Shown here piece after piece: positions 1 through 8,632 of a stretch of 41,229 bases of DNA; position 1 is the stretch's first letter, and the number at the start of each line of letters is the position of its first letter. The position numbers and the translations under genes are program-made. The notes below the pieces were generated by a model. That model ran no database searches, was not told where the DNA came from, and saw only the letters and a program-made list of their open reading frames with translations. This stretch comes from Rhodobacterales bacterium 56_14_T64 (lineage in GTDB: Bacteria; Pseudomonadota; Alphaproteobacteria; Rhodobacterales; Rhodobacteraceae): positions 1-41,229 of the forward strand of contig MAAY01000081.1 in the NCBI GenBank assembly GCA_002162795.1. Reading direction: 5' to 3'.

Positions 1-216
1 ATCCTACACATCCAACCCGGGAAGCCTCAACAGAACGCTTATATCGAGCGCTACAACCGGACGGTTCGCCATGAGTGGCTGGATCAATTCATCATCGGAA
101 GCATAGAGGAGGCGCAAGATCACGCCACGCAATGGCTATGGACTTACAACAACGACCGCCCGAACATGGGCATCGGCGGCATCACACCCGCCATGAAACT
201 CAAAATGGCTGCTTAA
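1..216 (+). CDS. IS3-family transposase OrfB, C-terminal part
   Basis: The frame is open from base 1 to the TAA at 214-216 and encodes 71 residues of the integrase-like catalytic domain. The stretch NAYIERYNRTVRHEWL holds the final Glu of the DDE triad, followed by the usual IS3 ending with YNNDRPN and a TPAMKL-type tail. The enzyme performs cut-and-join of the IS ends. The start and the orfA frame lie outside the window, so it is partial by position rather than by mutation. The closest IS3 subgroup is probably IS407-like, an inference from the OrfB tail and from the MKKT orfA start at the other window end. Confidence 0.9.
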   Translation: MLHIQPGKPQQNAYIERYNRTVRHEWLDQFIIGSIEEAQDHATQWLWTYNNDRPNMGIGGITPAMKLKMAA

Positions 217-255
217 GTTCTACAACCCCATCCCATTAAAAATGGGGGGATTACC
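1..255 (+). mobile_element. Right end of an IS3-family insertion sequence (partial)
   Basis: The window opens inside an IS. It contains the last 71 codons of the transposase and ends at a terminal repeat, GGGGGGATTACC at 244-255. The reverse complement of this 12-mer is present at 41146-41157, where another IS of the same type begins. The element is cut by the window edge, so its length and target-site duplication cannot be read. Confidence 0.85.
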
Positions 256-496
256 CTTCCTGCCTGTACGACGCCTGCGCGTAACTGCCCAGCGAAGGAT
301 CGATCAGGTGCCATATTGGCAGGCGTATCTGAAAATACGGTGATCTGGGCGAACGCCCTAGTAACACAAAGATCAGTCTTGTCCCGTGTCGCCCGATGCA
401 GTGTCAGACGTTCTGGCGCAGCACATCACACGGAACCTGTGGTGTCGCTAAACTGGCCGCTTGAACCGGCAGGCCTGTGCAGGTACGGATGCCATC

Positions 497-1429
497 ATGC
501 GCACCATCCGAGACTATCAGTTTGTAGAACCCCAAGACCGCGGCGCCAGCGTCGCGATTGGCAATTTTGACGGCGTCCATCTGGGCCATCAGTCAGTGAT
601 CGATCTGGCCCGCCAAGCGGCACCCGACGCGCCGCTGGGGGTGATGTCGTTTGAGCCGCATCCGCGCGAATATTTCGCGCCAGATGCGCCACCATTCCGG
701 TTGATGTCGCCCGAGGCCCGTGCCTCGCGATTGGAGAAGCTGGGGGTGGAGCGCCTGTATCAGCTGAACTTCAACGCTGCCCTATCTGGTTTGACACCCG
801 AAGAGTTTGCCCGCGATGTAATCGCCGAGGGGCTGGGGCTGTCTCATGTGGTGGTTGGCGCGGATTTCTGCTTTGGCAAGGGCCGCAGTGGCTCGCCACA
901 GGATCTACAGCGCTTTGGCAACAAGTTCGGATTTGGCGTCACCATCGCACCATTGATGGAATACTCGGAACACACAGTGTCCTCGACCGCAATCCGCCAG
1001 GCACTGAGCGATGCGCGCCCGCGAGATGCAGCAGCAATGCTGGGGCACTGGCACCGAATTGAGGGCCTGGTAATTGGCGGCGAACAACGCGGACGAGAGC
1101 TGGGCTTTCCCACCGCCAATATGTCAATCGACGGGCTGCACCCCCCAGCCTTTGGTGTTTATGCGGTGCTGGTGGACGTGTTGGATGGTCCGCATGCGGG
1201 GTCTTATCACGGGGCTGCTTCGATGGGAGTGCGGCCGATGTTTGATGGCGACCACCCCAATCTGGAAACTTTCATCTTTGACTTCTCGGGCGATCTGTAT
1301 GGGTCAACCCTGTCGGTTGGGCTGGTGGAGTTTCTACGACCTGAATTGAAATTTGATGGGCTGGAGCCATTGATCAGCCAGATGGATGCTGACTGTGCCC
1401 AGGCCCGCGAGATACTGGCTAAGACATGA
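497..1429 (+). CDS. ribF: Bifunctional riboflavin kinase / FAD synthetase
   Basis: Makes FMN from riboflavin and ATP, then FAD from FMN, in the cytosol. The 310-residue protein has an N-terminal FAD synthetase domain with the nucleotidyltransferase motif GNFDGVHLGH at about residues 22-31. The C-terminal riboflavin kinase domain carries RGRELGFPTAN at about 198-208. The length is normal for the family. An ATG at 461 is also in frame, but the family N-terminus (MRTIRDYQFV) begins at 497, so that start was chosen; the Shine-Dalgarno sequence is weak. The stop overlaps the next gene by 4 bp, which suggests translational coupling. I see no FMN riboswitch fold upstream. Confidence 0.95.
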   Translation: MRTIRDYQFVEPQDRGASVAIGNFDGVHLGHQSVIDLARQAAPDAPLGVMSFEPHPREYFAPDAPPFRLMSPEARASRLEKLGVERLYQLNFNAALSGLTPEEFARDVIAEGLGLSHVVVGADFCFGKGRSGSPQDLQRFGNKFGFGVTIAPLMEYSEHTVSSTAIRQALSDARPRDAAAMLGHWHRIEGLVIGGEQRGRELGFPTANMSIDGLHPPAFGVYAVLVDVLDGPHAGSYHGAASMGVRPMFDGDHPNLETFIFDFSGDLYGSTLSVGLVEFLRPELKFDGLEPLISQMDADCAQAREILAKT

Positions 1430-1896
1430 CTGATCTGATTGACCGCTCCGGGTTGGCCGCCCGGTTCTGGGAGAAAAAGCCGCTCAGCAAGATGAACACC
1501 AAGGAGTGGGAAGCGCTGTGTGATGGCTGTGGCAAATGTTGCCTGAACAAGCTGGAAGACGAAGACACCGGCGAAGTGGAACTGACATGCGTGGCCTGTC
1601 GCCTGCTGGATGATGCCACAGGTCTGTGCTCGCAATATGAAATCCGCCATAATTTTGTGCCCGAGTGCATCGTTCTGAAGCCGGGGAATCTGGACACCCA
1701 CGCCTATTGGATGCCGCAAACCTGCGCCTATCGGCTGCTATGGGAGGGAAAGCCTCTGCCAGATTGGCATCCGCTACTGACCGGAACGCCAGATTCGGTG
1801 CACGCGGCCGGAGTCTCGGTCAAAGGCTGGACAGTATCCGAATTCGACACCCCGGAAGAAGACTGGGAAGATCACATTATCGAGGAACCTATCTGA
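1426..1896 (+). CDS. UPF0260 family (YcgN-like) Cys-cluster protein
   Basis: A 156-residue cytosolic protein of the UPF0260/YkgJ-type family, thought to bind zinc or iron through clustered cysteines; its biochemical role is not established. Visible cysteines include a CxxCxxCC cluster at residues 32-39, CVAC at 55-58, C68 and C81. The start ATG lies in the ATGA overlap with ribF, and its own stop overlaps the following ATG by one base (TGATG), so the three genes form one translationally coupled operon. Pairing with ribF hints at a flavin or redox-metal link, but this is inference. Confidence 0.85.
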   Translation: MTDLIDRSGLAARFWEKKPLSKMNTKEWEALCDGCGKCCLNKLEDEDTGEVELTCVACRLLDDATGLCSQYEIRHNFVPECIVLKPGNLDTHAYWMPQTCAYRLLWEGKPLPDWHPLLTGTPDSVHAAGVSVKGWTVSEFDTPEEDWEDHIIEEPI

Positions 1897-2930
1897 TGTT
1901 TTTTGCCTCTGACAATTCTGGCCCTGTTCACCCAAAAGTGCTGCAGGCGCTGACCGAGGCCAATTCCGGTTACGCCATGGGATATGGCGCGGACAGCCAG
2001 ATGGACGCTTTACGTGACACTTTGCGCGCGCTGTTTGAAGCCCCCGAGGCCGCCGTGCATCTGGTTGCCACTGGAACCGCTGCCAATGCGCTGGCGCTGG
2101 CGACGCTGACCCAACCCTATCAGACGGTGTTTTGTTCAGATGTGGCGCATATCCACGAAGATGAGTGCAACGCGCCCGAGTTCTATTCTGGTGGGGCCAA
2201 GCTGACGCTGGTGCCTTGCGGCGACAAGATGACCCCGCAGGCGTTGCGCACGGCCATTGCGGGCGAAGAAACCCGTGGCGTACATGGACCACAGCGCGGA
2301 CCTGTCGCGATCAGCCAGGTGACCGAACGTGGATCGGTTTATTCTCTGGACGAGTTGCAAGCCCTGACCACAGTGGCCAAAGAGTTTGATCTGCCGGTGC
2401 ATCTGGACGGAGCACGCTTTGCCAATGCCATGGTGGCGCTGGACTGCACCCCAGCCGAGATGAGCTGGAAAGCCGGGGTTGATGCGGTCAGTTTTGGCGG
2501 CACCAAGAATGGCTGCATGGGGGTCGAGGCGGTCATATTCTTTGATCCCAAGCACGCCTGGGAGTTCGAGCTGCGACGCAAACGCGGTGCGCATCTGTTT
2601 TCCAAGAACCGCTATCTGGCGGCTCAGATGCTGGGCTATCTGAAGGACGGATTGTGGTTGGAGAATGCGGCGAAGGCTAATGCCAATAGCGCCTATCTGG
2701 CCGAAGGGCTGCGCAAGGCTGGGGCTGAATTCCTGCACAGGCCCGATGCAAACATGATCTTTGCCTCCCTGCCCCGAGCAGCCCACCAGCGGGCCTTTGC
2801 GGCTGGCGCGTCTTATCATCTGTGGGATGGGCCGCTGGAGGGACCAGAAGATGAGATGGTTGGTGCGCGGTTTGTTTGCGATTGGTCGATCAGCACCACA
2901 CAAATTGATCAGTTTCTGGCACTGCTCTAA
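1896..2930 (+). CDS. ltaE: Low-specificity L-threonine aldolase
   Basis: A PLP-dependent fold-type I enzyme that cleaves L-threonine or allo-threonine to glycine and acetaldehyde. The 344-residue protein begins with MFFASDNSG, typical of the family. It has the glycine-rich region ATGTAANAL, HLDGARFANA for cofactor binding, and the Schiff-base lysine K204 in SFGGTKNG. A longer open frame extends upstream to 1665, but that part only overlaps the preceding gene out of frame. The ATG at 1896 shares one base with the previous stop, so it was chosen. It is last in the ribF operon. The next gene is convergent, 3 bp away. Confidence 0.9.
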   Translation: MFFASDNSGPVHPKVLQALTEANSGYAMGYGADSQMDALRDTLRALFEAPEAAVHLVATGTAANALALATLTQPYQTVFCSDVAHIHEDECNAPEFYSGGAKLTLVPCGDKMTPQALRTAIAGEETRGVHGPQRGPVAISQVTERGSVYSLDELQALTTVAKEFDLPVHLDGARFANAMVALDCTPAEMSWKAGVDAVSFGGTKNGCMGVEAVIFFDPKHAWEFELRRKRGAHLFSKNRYLAAQMLGYLKDGLWLENAAKANANSAYLAEGLRKAGAEFLHRPDANMIFASLPRAAHQRAFAAGASYHLWDGPLEGPEDEMVGARFVCDWSISTTQIDQFLALL

Positions 2931-2933
2931 CCG

Positions 2934-3758
2934 CTAGAGCTGTTCACCCTTGATCTGGAAGGCCTTGGCGATGCTGGCGGCAAACTGGTTTTTTCGATAG
3001 CCAACACCCACGCCACGCGCGACAGGGTCTTCGCCGTCAAGGGGACGAACCACAACCGATGGGTGGCGCTTGGCGTGGCCGAACGGCACAAAGGCAATGC
3101 CCAGCCCTGCCGCAACCAAATCCAACAGCTGCGCGTCGTGCACGGCCTCGGCCACAACCGACAGACCGTTGTCGCTGAAACTTAGCAATTGATCCGCAGA
3201 GGGGCAGTATGGGCGCCCAATAATGGCACGCCCCTGCAGATCCTCCAGTCGCAAACTGTTGGCCAGCGCCAACCCATCGTCACATGACAGGGCAACGCCA
3301 TAATGTTCCGTCCAAAGGCGGTGAAACCCGCACCCGCGTGGCAGGCAGTCTTCGCTGCAAAACAAAAGATCCGCCAGATCGATATCATCGGTGAATCGAA
3401 ACTGCAGATCGACATTTTCCTGCTGCAGAGCCTTTAGCCCCGTTTGAAATGATCCGATGAATGTATCGGACTGACAATAGACACGCAGAACCACAGGCAC
3501 ACGGCCGGTCAGCCGGGTCTCAATCTGCCTGATCTGCGACAGCACAGGCCCGGACTGCTGGTACAATTCATGCCCAAGCGCGGTGGGCACCAGACCATCC
3601 CGCCTGCGATGAAACAATGCCCCATCCAAATGCGCTTCTAGCCGCGCAATTGCGGCGGACACAGATGGCTGGCTAACCTCGTTCAGCCTGGCAGATGCGC
3701 TGAATGTACCGGTCTCGTAAGCCGCTTGAAAATATTTGAGTGGGGTAAGCTCCAACAT
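2934..3758 (-). CDS. LysR-family transcriptional regulator
   Basis: A 274-residue DNA-binding regulator, slightly short for LysR proteins (usually 290-310). The N-terminal winged helix-turn-helix is clear: FSASARLNEVSQPSVSAAIARLE at about residues 19-41. The ligand-binding half follows, with the family region GLGIAFVPFG near residues 217-226. It is transcribed away from the small NTF2-like gene at 3865, and the 106-bp gap between them is where it would bind. The likely target is that divergent gene and its own promoter, but the effector cannot be told. Confidence 0.88.
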   Translation of the reverse strand: MLELTPLKYFQAAYETGTFSASARLNEVSQPSVSAAIARLEAHLDGALFHRRRDGLVPTALGHELYQQSGPVLSQIRQIETRLTGRVPVVLRVYCQSDTFIGSFQTGLKALQQENVDLQFRFTDDIDLADLLFCSEDCLPRGCGFHRLWTEHYGVALSCDDGLALANSLRLEDLQGRAIIGRPYCPSADQLLSFSDNGLSVVAEAVHDAQLLDLVAAGLGIAFVPFGHAKRHPSVVVRPLDGEDPVARGVGVGYRKNQFAASIAKAFQIKGEQL

Positions 3759-3864
3759 AGCTAAAGCCTATATCAGCGATAGATCTCATAGCAATGTCCT
3801 TTGGCCAAAGATCAAGACCATAGTGCAGTGCAGCATCCCGCATAACTCTTAGAAGGACAAAGAT

Positions 3865-4275
3865 ATGCCACTCGACGTAAACGCGCCTGAATCCACCCCG
3901 GTGATTAATCATGTTTTGCATCTGTTTGAGGCCGGTAGCCCAGAGATTATGGCCCATGTCGCGCCCGACATTGATTTTCGGATCGATCACTATCGTGATG
4001 AAACCGATGTGTCCTGGCAATCTGCCAAAGACATCGAAGGTTTTGGCGCTGTTTTGACCAGACTGGCCACCGATGTCTTTCCGTCGGGGACAAAAGTTTT
4101 AGGCCTGGAAACCCAATCGCTGGGAAATAACTGGTTTTCAACCCGGTTTGAACAAAGGTTTTTCTATGCCCAACGCAGCAGAATGGTCGAAAGCGTCACC
4201 CATATCACAACCCATGAAACGGATGGGAAAATGGATTTCTTTCGCGAGATTGTGACCACAATAACGGATATCTAG
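3865..4275 (+). CDS. SnoaL/NTF2-like small protein
   Basis: A 136-residue protein with the look of the NTF2-like superfamily: an N-terminal helix, DIDFRIDHYRDE, and a C-terminal beta-rich half ending in MDFFREIVTTITDI. Members include polyketide cyclases, ketosteroid isomerase-like enzymes and many of unknown function, so no substrate is assigned. An AAGGAC ribosome site lies 6-7 bases before the ATG. It is divergent from the LysR gene, suggesting control by it. A 9-bp hairpin at 4285-4314 follows the stop. Confidence 0.65.
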   Translation: MPLDVNAPESTPVINHVLHLFEAGSPEIMAHVAPDIDFRIDHYRDETDVSWQSAKDIEGFGAVLTRLATDVFPSGTKVLGLETQSLGNNWFSTRFEQRFFYAQRSRMVESVTHITTHETDGKMDFFREIVTTITDI

Positions 4276-4284
4276 ACAGATCAG

Positions 4285-4314
4285 GACCTGCCAAGGACGC
4301 CGCCCTGGCAGGTC
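4285..4314. terminator. Hairpin between convergent genes
   Basis: GACCTGCCA (4285-4293) pairs perfectly with TGGCAGGTC (4306-4314). It sits between the NTF2-like gene (+) and the alpha/beta hydrolase gene (-). There is no good T-run on either strand, so termination by it is a guess. Confidence 0.45.
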
Positions 4315-4322
4315 AAGTTACG

Positions 4323-5123
4323 TTACCACAGTGCGCGCAAGCAGGCCGCGACTTCGGCTGGATGTGAGATTGGCACCATATGACCTGCACCCTGGACCAC
4401 AGTTGAGCAAGCATTGGGTAGGCGCTGGTGCAGCCCATCATTGACCGCCCCGATAACTGGATTGGTGTCACTTCCGCGCAGCAAGAGCACCGGCATGGCA
4501 AGGCAATCCATGCCTCCCTTTGCCAATAGTCCTGCGCGATCCTTCAGAATCGCCTGATCACAGGCCGGGACAATTGTAATGGCGCGCGCCATTGCCGCGC
4601 GGGTTGCTTCCGGAAGATCCGGCCACTTGGGCGCGCCCGAGCTCCACATCCGGTTGAACAGCCGTGCGGCCAGTGCCAAATCCCCCGCGCTCAGCGCTTC
4701 GCGAAAGGGTTGGTTTTGCAGTTCAAGCCCCTGCAGAAGATCTGGATCTTCGACAGCCACAAAGAATACAGGTTCAATCAAAGTCAGGCTGCGCACCAGT
4801 TCCGGGCGCTGAACGGCCATCTGCAACGCCACGGTGGCGCCAAAGGAATGGCCGATCAAATCCATCGGCTGTGCCAGCAGCGACAGGCCCGCCTCAACGT
4901 TGCGCAGTTGAAAATCACCCTGCTGATCCCAATCCGGGCTGCGACCATGGGTTAGCATGTCAAAAGCTGTCAGGGTCACCTCGTCCTCTAGCGCGGTGGC
5001 AACACCGCGCCATGTGCCGGAATGGGCCAGGGAACAATGCACTGCCAGCACTTGCCGGGGTCCTGATCCGAAACTTCGGCTGAACACAGGTTGCGGCAGT
5101 GCCTTGGTGTGATCCTTCGTCAT
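4323..5123 (-). CDS. Alpha/beta hydrolase
   Basis: A 266-residue alpha/beta-hydrolase-fold protein. The nucleophile elbow GHSFGA holds S93, the acid is probably D219 in LLLRGSDTNP, and the histidine is H248 in GAGHMVP, giving a complete triad. Substrate is unknown; the family covers esterases, haloperoxidase-like enzymes and C-C bond hydrolases. It overlaps the upstream isomerase-like gene by 4 bp (ATGA), so the two are co-translated and may act on the same compound. Confidence 0.85.
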   Translation of the reverse strand: MTKDHTKALPQPVFSRSFGSGPRQVLAVHCSLAHSGTWRGVATALEDEVTLTAFDMLTHGRSPDWDQQGDFQLRNVEAGLSLLAQPMDLIGHSFGATVALQMAVQRPELVRSLTLIEPVFFVAVEDPDLLQGLELQNQPFREALSAGDLALAARLFNRMWSSGAPKWPDLPEATRAAMARAITIVPACDQAILKDRAGLLAKGGMDCLAMPVLLLRGSDTNPVIGAVNDGLHQRLPNACSTVVQGAGHMVPISHPAEVAACLRALW

Positions 5124-5719
5124 ACAAGTTCCGACAGGTGCTGATCCAGATCATCCAGACGGTCTTGGCCCCAGAATTTGGCGCCATCACTGGTGATATA
5201 GAATGGCGCGCCAAAGACCCCGGCGTTCACTGCATCCTCGAGGTTTTGCGCATAGGTTTCGGCGCCGGTCAGAAGACCGCTATCGGCCAGCGCAGGGTCG
5301 AAACCGGCGCTTTCGAGACAGGCGCGGATCACATCATCTTCGGCAATGTTCTTTTCCTCGGCCCAGACTGCACGGGTCAGGGCGTGGTACAGTTCGCCCA
5401 AGTCACCGCCGCCCGCATTTTGCGCTGCAATGAAAGCGTAAGAAGATGGGGCTGGGTTGGTCGGCCAAAAGGCTGGTTTCAGGTTTAGCGGCAGGTTTGC
5501 CTTCTTTGCCTGACGTTCCATTTCGATCAGACGGTATTGCTGACGCGAGGGATGGCGATCCTTTGGGGGTTGCCCACCGGTGCGGCCGAACATGCCGATG
5601 ATATCAAGCGGCTTATAGACAATTTCAGCGCCGTGCCGGGCTGCGATGTCTTCCAGCCGGGTGCCGGCAAGGTAGGTATAGGGGGATAAGGTGGAAAAAT
5701 AGAAGGTGATCTGGGTCAT
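5120..5719 (-). CDS. 2-hydroxychromene-2-carboxylate isomerase-like (DsbA-fold, kappa GST)
   Basis: A 199-residue DsbA-superfamily protein of the HCCA isomerase / kappa-class glutathione transferase type. It has the N-terminal STLSPYTYLAGT segment that holds the glutathione-binding Ser, the KPLDIIGMF region, and a cis-Pro loop GVFGAPFYI near residue 167. Characterised members isomerise an intermediate of naphthalene degradation, but many proteobacterial homologues have no proven substrate. The in-frame ATG at 5764 was rejected because GGAGAAAG lies correctly spaced before 5719. The first gene of a two-gene unit with the hydrolase. Confidence 0.82.
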   Translation of the reverse strand: MTQITFYFSTLSPYTYLAGTRLEDIAARHGAEIVYKPLDIIGMFGRTGGQPPKDRHPSRQQYRLIEMERQAKKANLPLNLKPAFWPTNPAPSSYAFIAAQNAGGGDLGELYHALTRAVWAEEKNIAEDDVIRACLESAGFDPALADSGLLTGAETYAQNLEDAVNAGVFGAPFYITSDGAKFWGQDRLDDLDQHLSELV

Positions 5720-5827
5720 ATTGGCTTTCTCCTGCCTAAGAACTTTGCGCGACGGTACGCCCATGCTAAGCGGTGTTCAACATCACGAATCTGTCACATT
5801 GCTTAGCTGCCTGGGGATATTCAGCTC

Positions 5828-6850
5828 ATGCCGACACTAAACGAACCCAAACTCATATCTGGGAACGCAAACCCACCGCTTGCCGAGGCGATCAGTCGCC
5901 GAATGAGCCTGCATCGCGGTGTCGATCAGGGTCTGGTTGATGCCCGCGTCGAGCGGTTCAACGACGGTGAAATCTTTGTCGAGGTGTTCGAAAACGTCCG
6001 CGGCGAGGACATGTTCATCATTCAGCCGACATCAAACCCGGCCAATGACAACCTGATGGAGCTGCTGATCATCTCGGACGCGCTGCGCCGGTCATCCGCC
6101 CAGCGGATTACGGCTGTGATCCCCTACTTTGGCTATGCCCGTCAGGATCGCCGCACCAAGGCCCGCACGCCGATCACCGCCAAACTGGTTGCCAATATGC
6201 TGGTCGAGGCTGGCATCGAACGGGTGCTGACCATGGATCTGCACGCCGCGCAGATTCAGGGCTTTTTCGACATTCCCGTCGACAACCTGTACGCCAGCCC
6301 GATCTTTGCACTAGACGTCAAGAACCAGTTCAAAGACCGGATGGGTGAGCTGATGGTGGTGTCGCCAGACGTGGGCGGTGTTGCCCGTGCACGCGAGCTG
6401 GCCAAACGCATCAACGCGCCGCTGTCGATCGTTGACAAACGTCGCGGCAAACCGGGCGAAGTGGCCGAGATGACTGTCATTGGCGACGTCAAAGACAAGA
6501 CCTGCCTGATCATCGACGACATGTGCGACACCGCTGGCACTCTGTGTAAGGCGGCGCAGGTGCTGCTGGACGAAGGCGCCAAGGAAGTGCATGCCTATAT
6601 CACCCACGGCGTGATGAGCGGCCCCGCAGTGGAACGCGTGACCAACTCGGTGATGAAGTCTCTGGTGCTGACGGATTCGATCCAACCCACCGAGGCGGTC
6701 CGGAACACACCCAACATTCGCATCTTGCCGACCGCACCACTATTCACGCAGGCGATCCTGAACATCTGGCACGGCACCTCTGTATCGTCATTGTTTGACG
6801 ACAAGACGCTGATCCCGATCTACGAGTCTCTGTATTCCAACAATACCTGA
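5828..6850 (+). CDS. prs: Ribose-phosphate pyrophosphokinase
   Basis: Makes PRPP from ribose 5-phosphate and ATP, feeding purine, pyrimidine, histidine, tryptophan and NAD synthesis. The 340-residue protein has two phosphoribosyltransferase-like halves. Visible motifs are the flexible catalytic loop [10 protein letters not shown], the metal/PRPP region [12 protein letters not shown], and the PRPP-binding loop [13 protein letters not shown]. It is about 25 residues longer than the Escherichia coli enzyme. It is monocistronic and ends before a strong terminator at 6876-6902. Confidence 0.96.
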   Translation: MPTLNEPKLISGNANPPLAEAISRRMSLHRGVDQGLVDARVERFNDGEIFVEVFENVRGEDMFIIQPTSNPANDNLMELLIISDALRRSSAQRITAVIPYFGYARQDRRTKARTPITAKLVANMLVEAGIERVLTMDLHAAQIQGFFDIPVDNLYASPIFALDVKNQFKDRMGELMVVSPDVGGVARARELAKRINAPLSIVDKRRGKPGEVAEMTVIGDVKDKTCLIIDDMCDTAGTLCKAAQVLLDEGAKEVHAYITHGVMSGPAVERVTNSVMKSLVLTDSIQPTEAVRNTPNIRILPTAPLFTQAILNIWHGTSVSSLFDDKTLIPIYESLYSNNT

Positions 6851-6875
6851 TCTGGACCACAGTCCATTCAACGCC

Positions 6876-6902
6876 CCCGTGCAGGAAACTGCGCGGGTTT
6901 TT
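6876..6902 (+). terminator. Rho-independent terminator of prs
   Basis: CCCGTGCAG pairs with CTGCGCGGG around a GAAA loop (9 bp including one G-T pair). It is followed directly by TTTTT and then GTTTTG. It lies 26 bases after the prs stop. Confidence 0.9.
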
Positions 6903-7091
6903 GTTTTGTGGTGCATTAAACTTCAAGTTTCATTGCTGCTGTACGCCCAGATAATTCCGCGTTATCGGGCAGGAACACGACTGTTCGCAATTGGCTAAGC
7001 TCAGTCCTGGTTCATAATTCGAGCCCGCCTTGTAGCGAAGCTGTCAATGAATGTGGGGCTGCACTCAAACCCTGAACACGCGCGAAAATGT

Positions 7092-8057
7092 TCAGCGGAA
7101 AAGCAGCTTTAAGTAAGGTGGCTGGCGTTTCTTTGATCGCCCTTGCACCAAAATCCACAGTTCCGACAAAAAACGGCTCATCAGAATATTGTCCACAAAA
7201 CTTTGATCACTACCGACAATATCTCTGAACTTCTTGCTTGTTGTTTTCTCATAGAAAACGGTTGTCCCCAAGATCTTCTTTTTCTTCATTGCACCTGACA
7301 ACTCTATCCAATTCGCCAACACGTAGACTAAGAAGTGCTTGCCCAAGATGCGGCGTCGAGCAAAAATCGACATGCCCAACCATTCTGCACGGGCTTCCTC
7401 AACCGACACATGGCTAAATCCCTTGAGTTTGGCGCGTCCCCTCTTGTTGATCATGTCGGCGTAGTCGTCGATGATTATGTATCCGCCAGGGACAAGATTG
7501 TCGAAAAAGTAGCCAAGATCTCGGTCAATGAGACCATCCGCGTCGATGGCCAGAATGTCCGCCTGCAGATCCGGGTCCAAGTCCACTTCGTCTGTGCGGC
7601 ACGGATAGGTTTGGATGGTCCCGTCGACACCGTAGTCGTTCACGTGATTTAGAAAGACCTCTGTATTTGCCAGGCGGCAACCCTCAGGGAAATCCTTAGT
7701 GCAATACCTGTGCGGACCATCTTTCACCTGCTCAAATTGATCGATCACATGCACAATGTTGGTACGCTGTGAGTGGACAATGCCCAAGGCAAAAGCGATG
7801 GAGCTTGGCCCCTGCCCGACCCCAATATCAATGATGTCATTGTGGCTGTGCGCAAGAGACTGTTGGTACATTTCCCGGTAGATATTGGCAGGCAGCATAC
7901 CATTCGTCGTCTTTTTCAGCTCAGCGAAGAAACGATCGCCTGACGCATCCTCCACATCGATTTTTTGTCGCGTTTTCACCATGGCGTGTTTTACTACCAA
8001 CAGACAGTCCCTAAGTGACTGTCTGGATGCAACTAAAGCGATCACCGTGGATGGCAA
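7092..8057 (-). CDS. Class I SAM-dependent methyltransferase (Methyltransf_24-like)
   Basis: A 321-residue protein with a Rossmann SAM-binding motif, DIIDIGVGQGPSSIAFALG near residues 74-92, and the later strands ADILAIDADGLID and GGYIIIDDYAD, as in methyltransferases of polysaccharide or secondary-metabolite loci. A second in-frame ATG at 7982 (25 codons in) could be the real start; neither has a strong ribosome site. The C-terminus is Lys/Arg-rich. Base composition is more AT-rich than the flanking prs and atp genes. The acceptor is unknown and no pathway neighbours are present. Confidence 0.75.
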   Translation of the reverse strand: MPSTVIALVASRQSLRDCLLVVKHAMVKTRQKIDVEDASGDRFFAELKKTTNGMLPANIYREMYQQSLAHSHNDIIDIGVGQGPSSIAFALGIVHSQRTNIVHVIDQFEQVKDGPHRYCTKDFPEGCRLANTEVFLNHVNDYGVDGTIQTYPCRTDEVDLDPDLQADILAIDADGLIDRDLGYFFDNLVPGGYIIIDDYADMINKRGRAKLKGFSHVSVEEARAEWLGMSIFARRRILGKHFLVYVLANWIELSGAMKKKKILGTTVFYEKTTSKKFRDIVGSDQSFVDNILMSRFLSELWILVQGRSKKRQPPYLKLLFR

Positions 8058-8136
8058 CCCTAACCTCTACCACGGATACCCGGCGATTCAGTGGGCAAAG
8101 TTGATGATATAGGCAAGCAGAGCGATGGGGAGAGGT

Positions 8137-8487
8137 TTAATCCACATCCCAATCATCGCCAAAGGGCAGCTCTCCTATCGCTGTCCAGGACGCCCTGAGC
8201 CGCGCTATACGGCTGTCAGCCCAGGTGCGGAATACGACCTCAAAACCCTTGGAGGTGATATTCTCGGCCACCAGTTCGGCACGGATTGCTGCTGTGGTGT
8301 CCATATCCCAGAGCGAGATGGCAAGTTGCACACATGGAGGCGAACCAAAAGGTTCGTCGAAACGTATCTTTTTACGCCGCTCACGTTCGCCGGAGCCCGT
8401 CCACATCGCGCCGCCGTTTTCAAAGTCAGCAAAGACCATCACATCGCCCTGACTTATCCCAGTGCGTGGGTTTCTTAGTCGCTTCAT
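8137..8487 (-). CDS. H-type lectin domain protein
   Basis: A 116-residue protein that is almost entirely one H-type lectin domain. The pattern FDEPFGSPPCVQLAISLWDMD, then ITSKGFEVVFRTWADSRIARLRASWTAIGE matches the family, which in eukaryotes binds GalNAc. No signal peptide is visible, so it may be cytosolic or leave the cell by another route. It lies downstream of the beta-barrel gene but past that gene's terminator, so it probably has its own promoter. Ligand and role are unknown. Confidence 0.75.
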   Translation of the reverse strand: MKRLRNPRTGISQGDVMVFADFENGGAMWTGSGERERRKKIRFDEPFGSPPCVQLAISLWDMDTTAAIRAELVAENITSKGFEVVFRTWADSRIARLRASWTAIGELPFGDDWDVD

Positions 8488-8551
8488 GTCATGTCAGATC
8501 CGTTTCCCCCGTTTGAACCATAGGGAATAAATTGGGCAAGAATAGGACAAA

Positions 8552-8579
8552 AAACCCGACCCTAGATTGGGTCGGGTTT
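8552..8579 (-). terminator. Rho-independent terminator of the beta-barrel gene
   Basis: AAACCCGACCC and GGGTCGGGTTT pair around TAGATT. Read on the - strand the stem is followed by a T-run (the A-run at 8549-8554). It lies about 55 bp past the stop of the outer-membrane protein gene. Confidence 0.88.
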
Positions 8580-8632
8580 GAAACGTGTAACAAGAGATAC
8601 TGCTTTTACAGATCGATCTGCGCGCCTCTGAC

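Noticed and set aside
258-496. FMN riboswitch or a short gene upstream of ribF
   Set aside because: No conserved RFN-like stems were found, and the open frames there are fragments without homology or ribosome sites.
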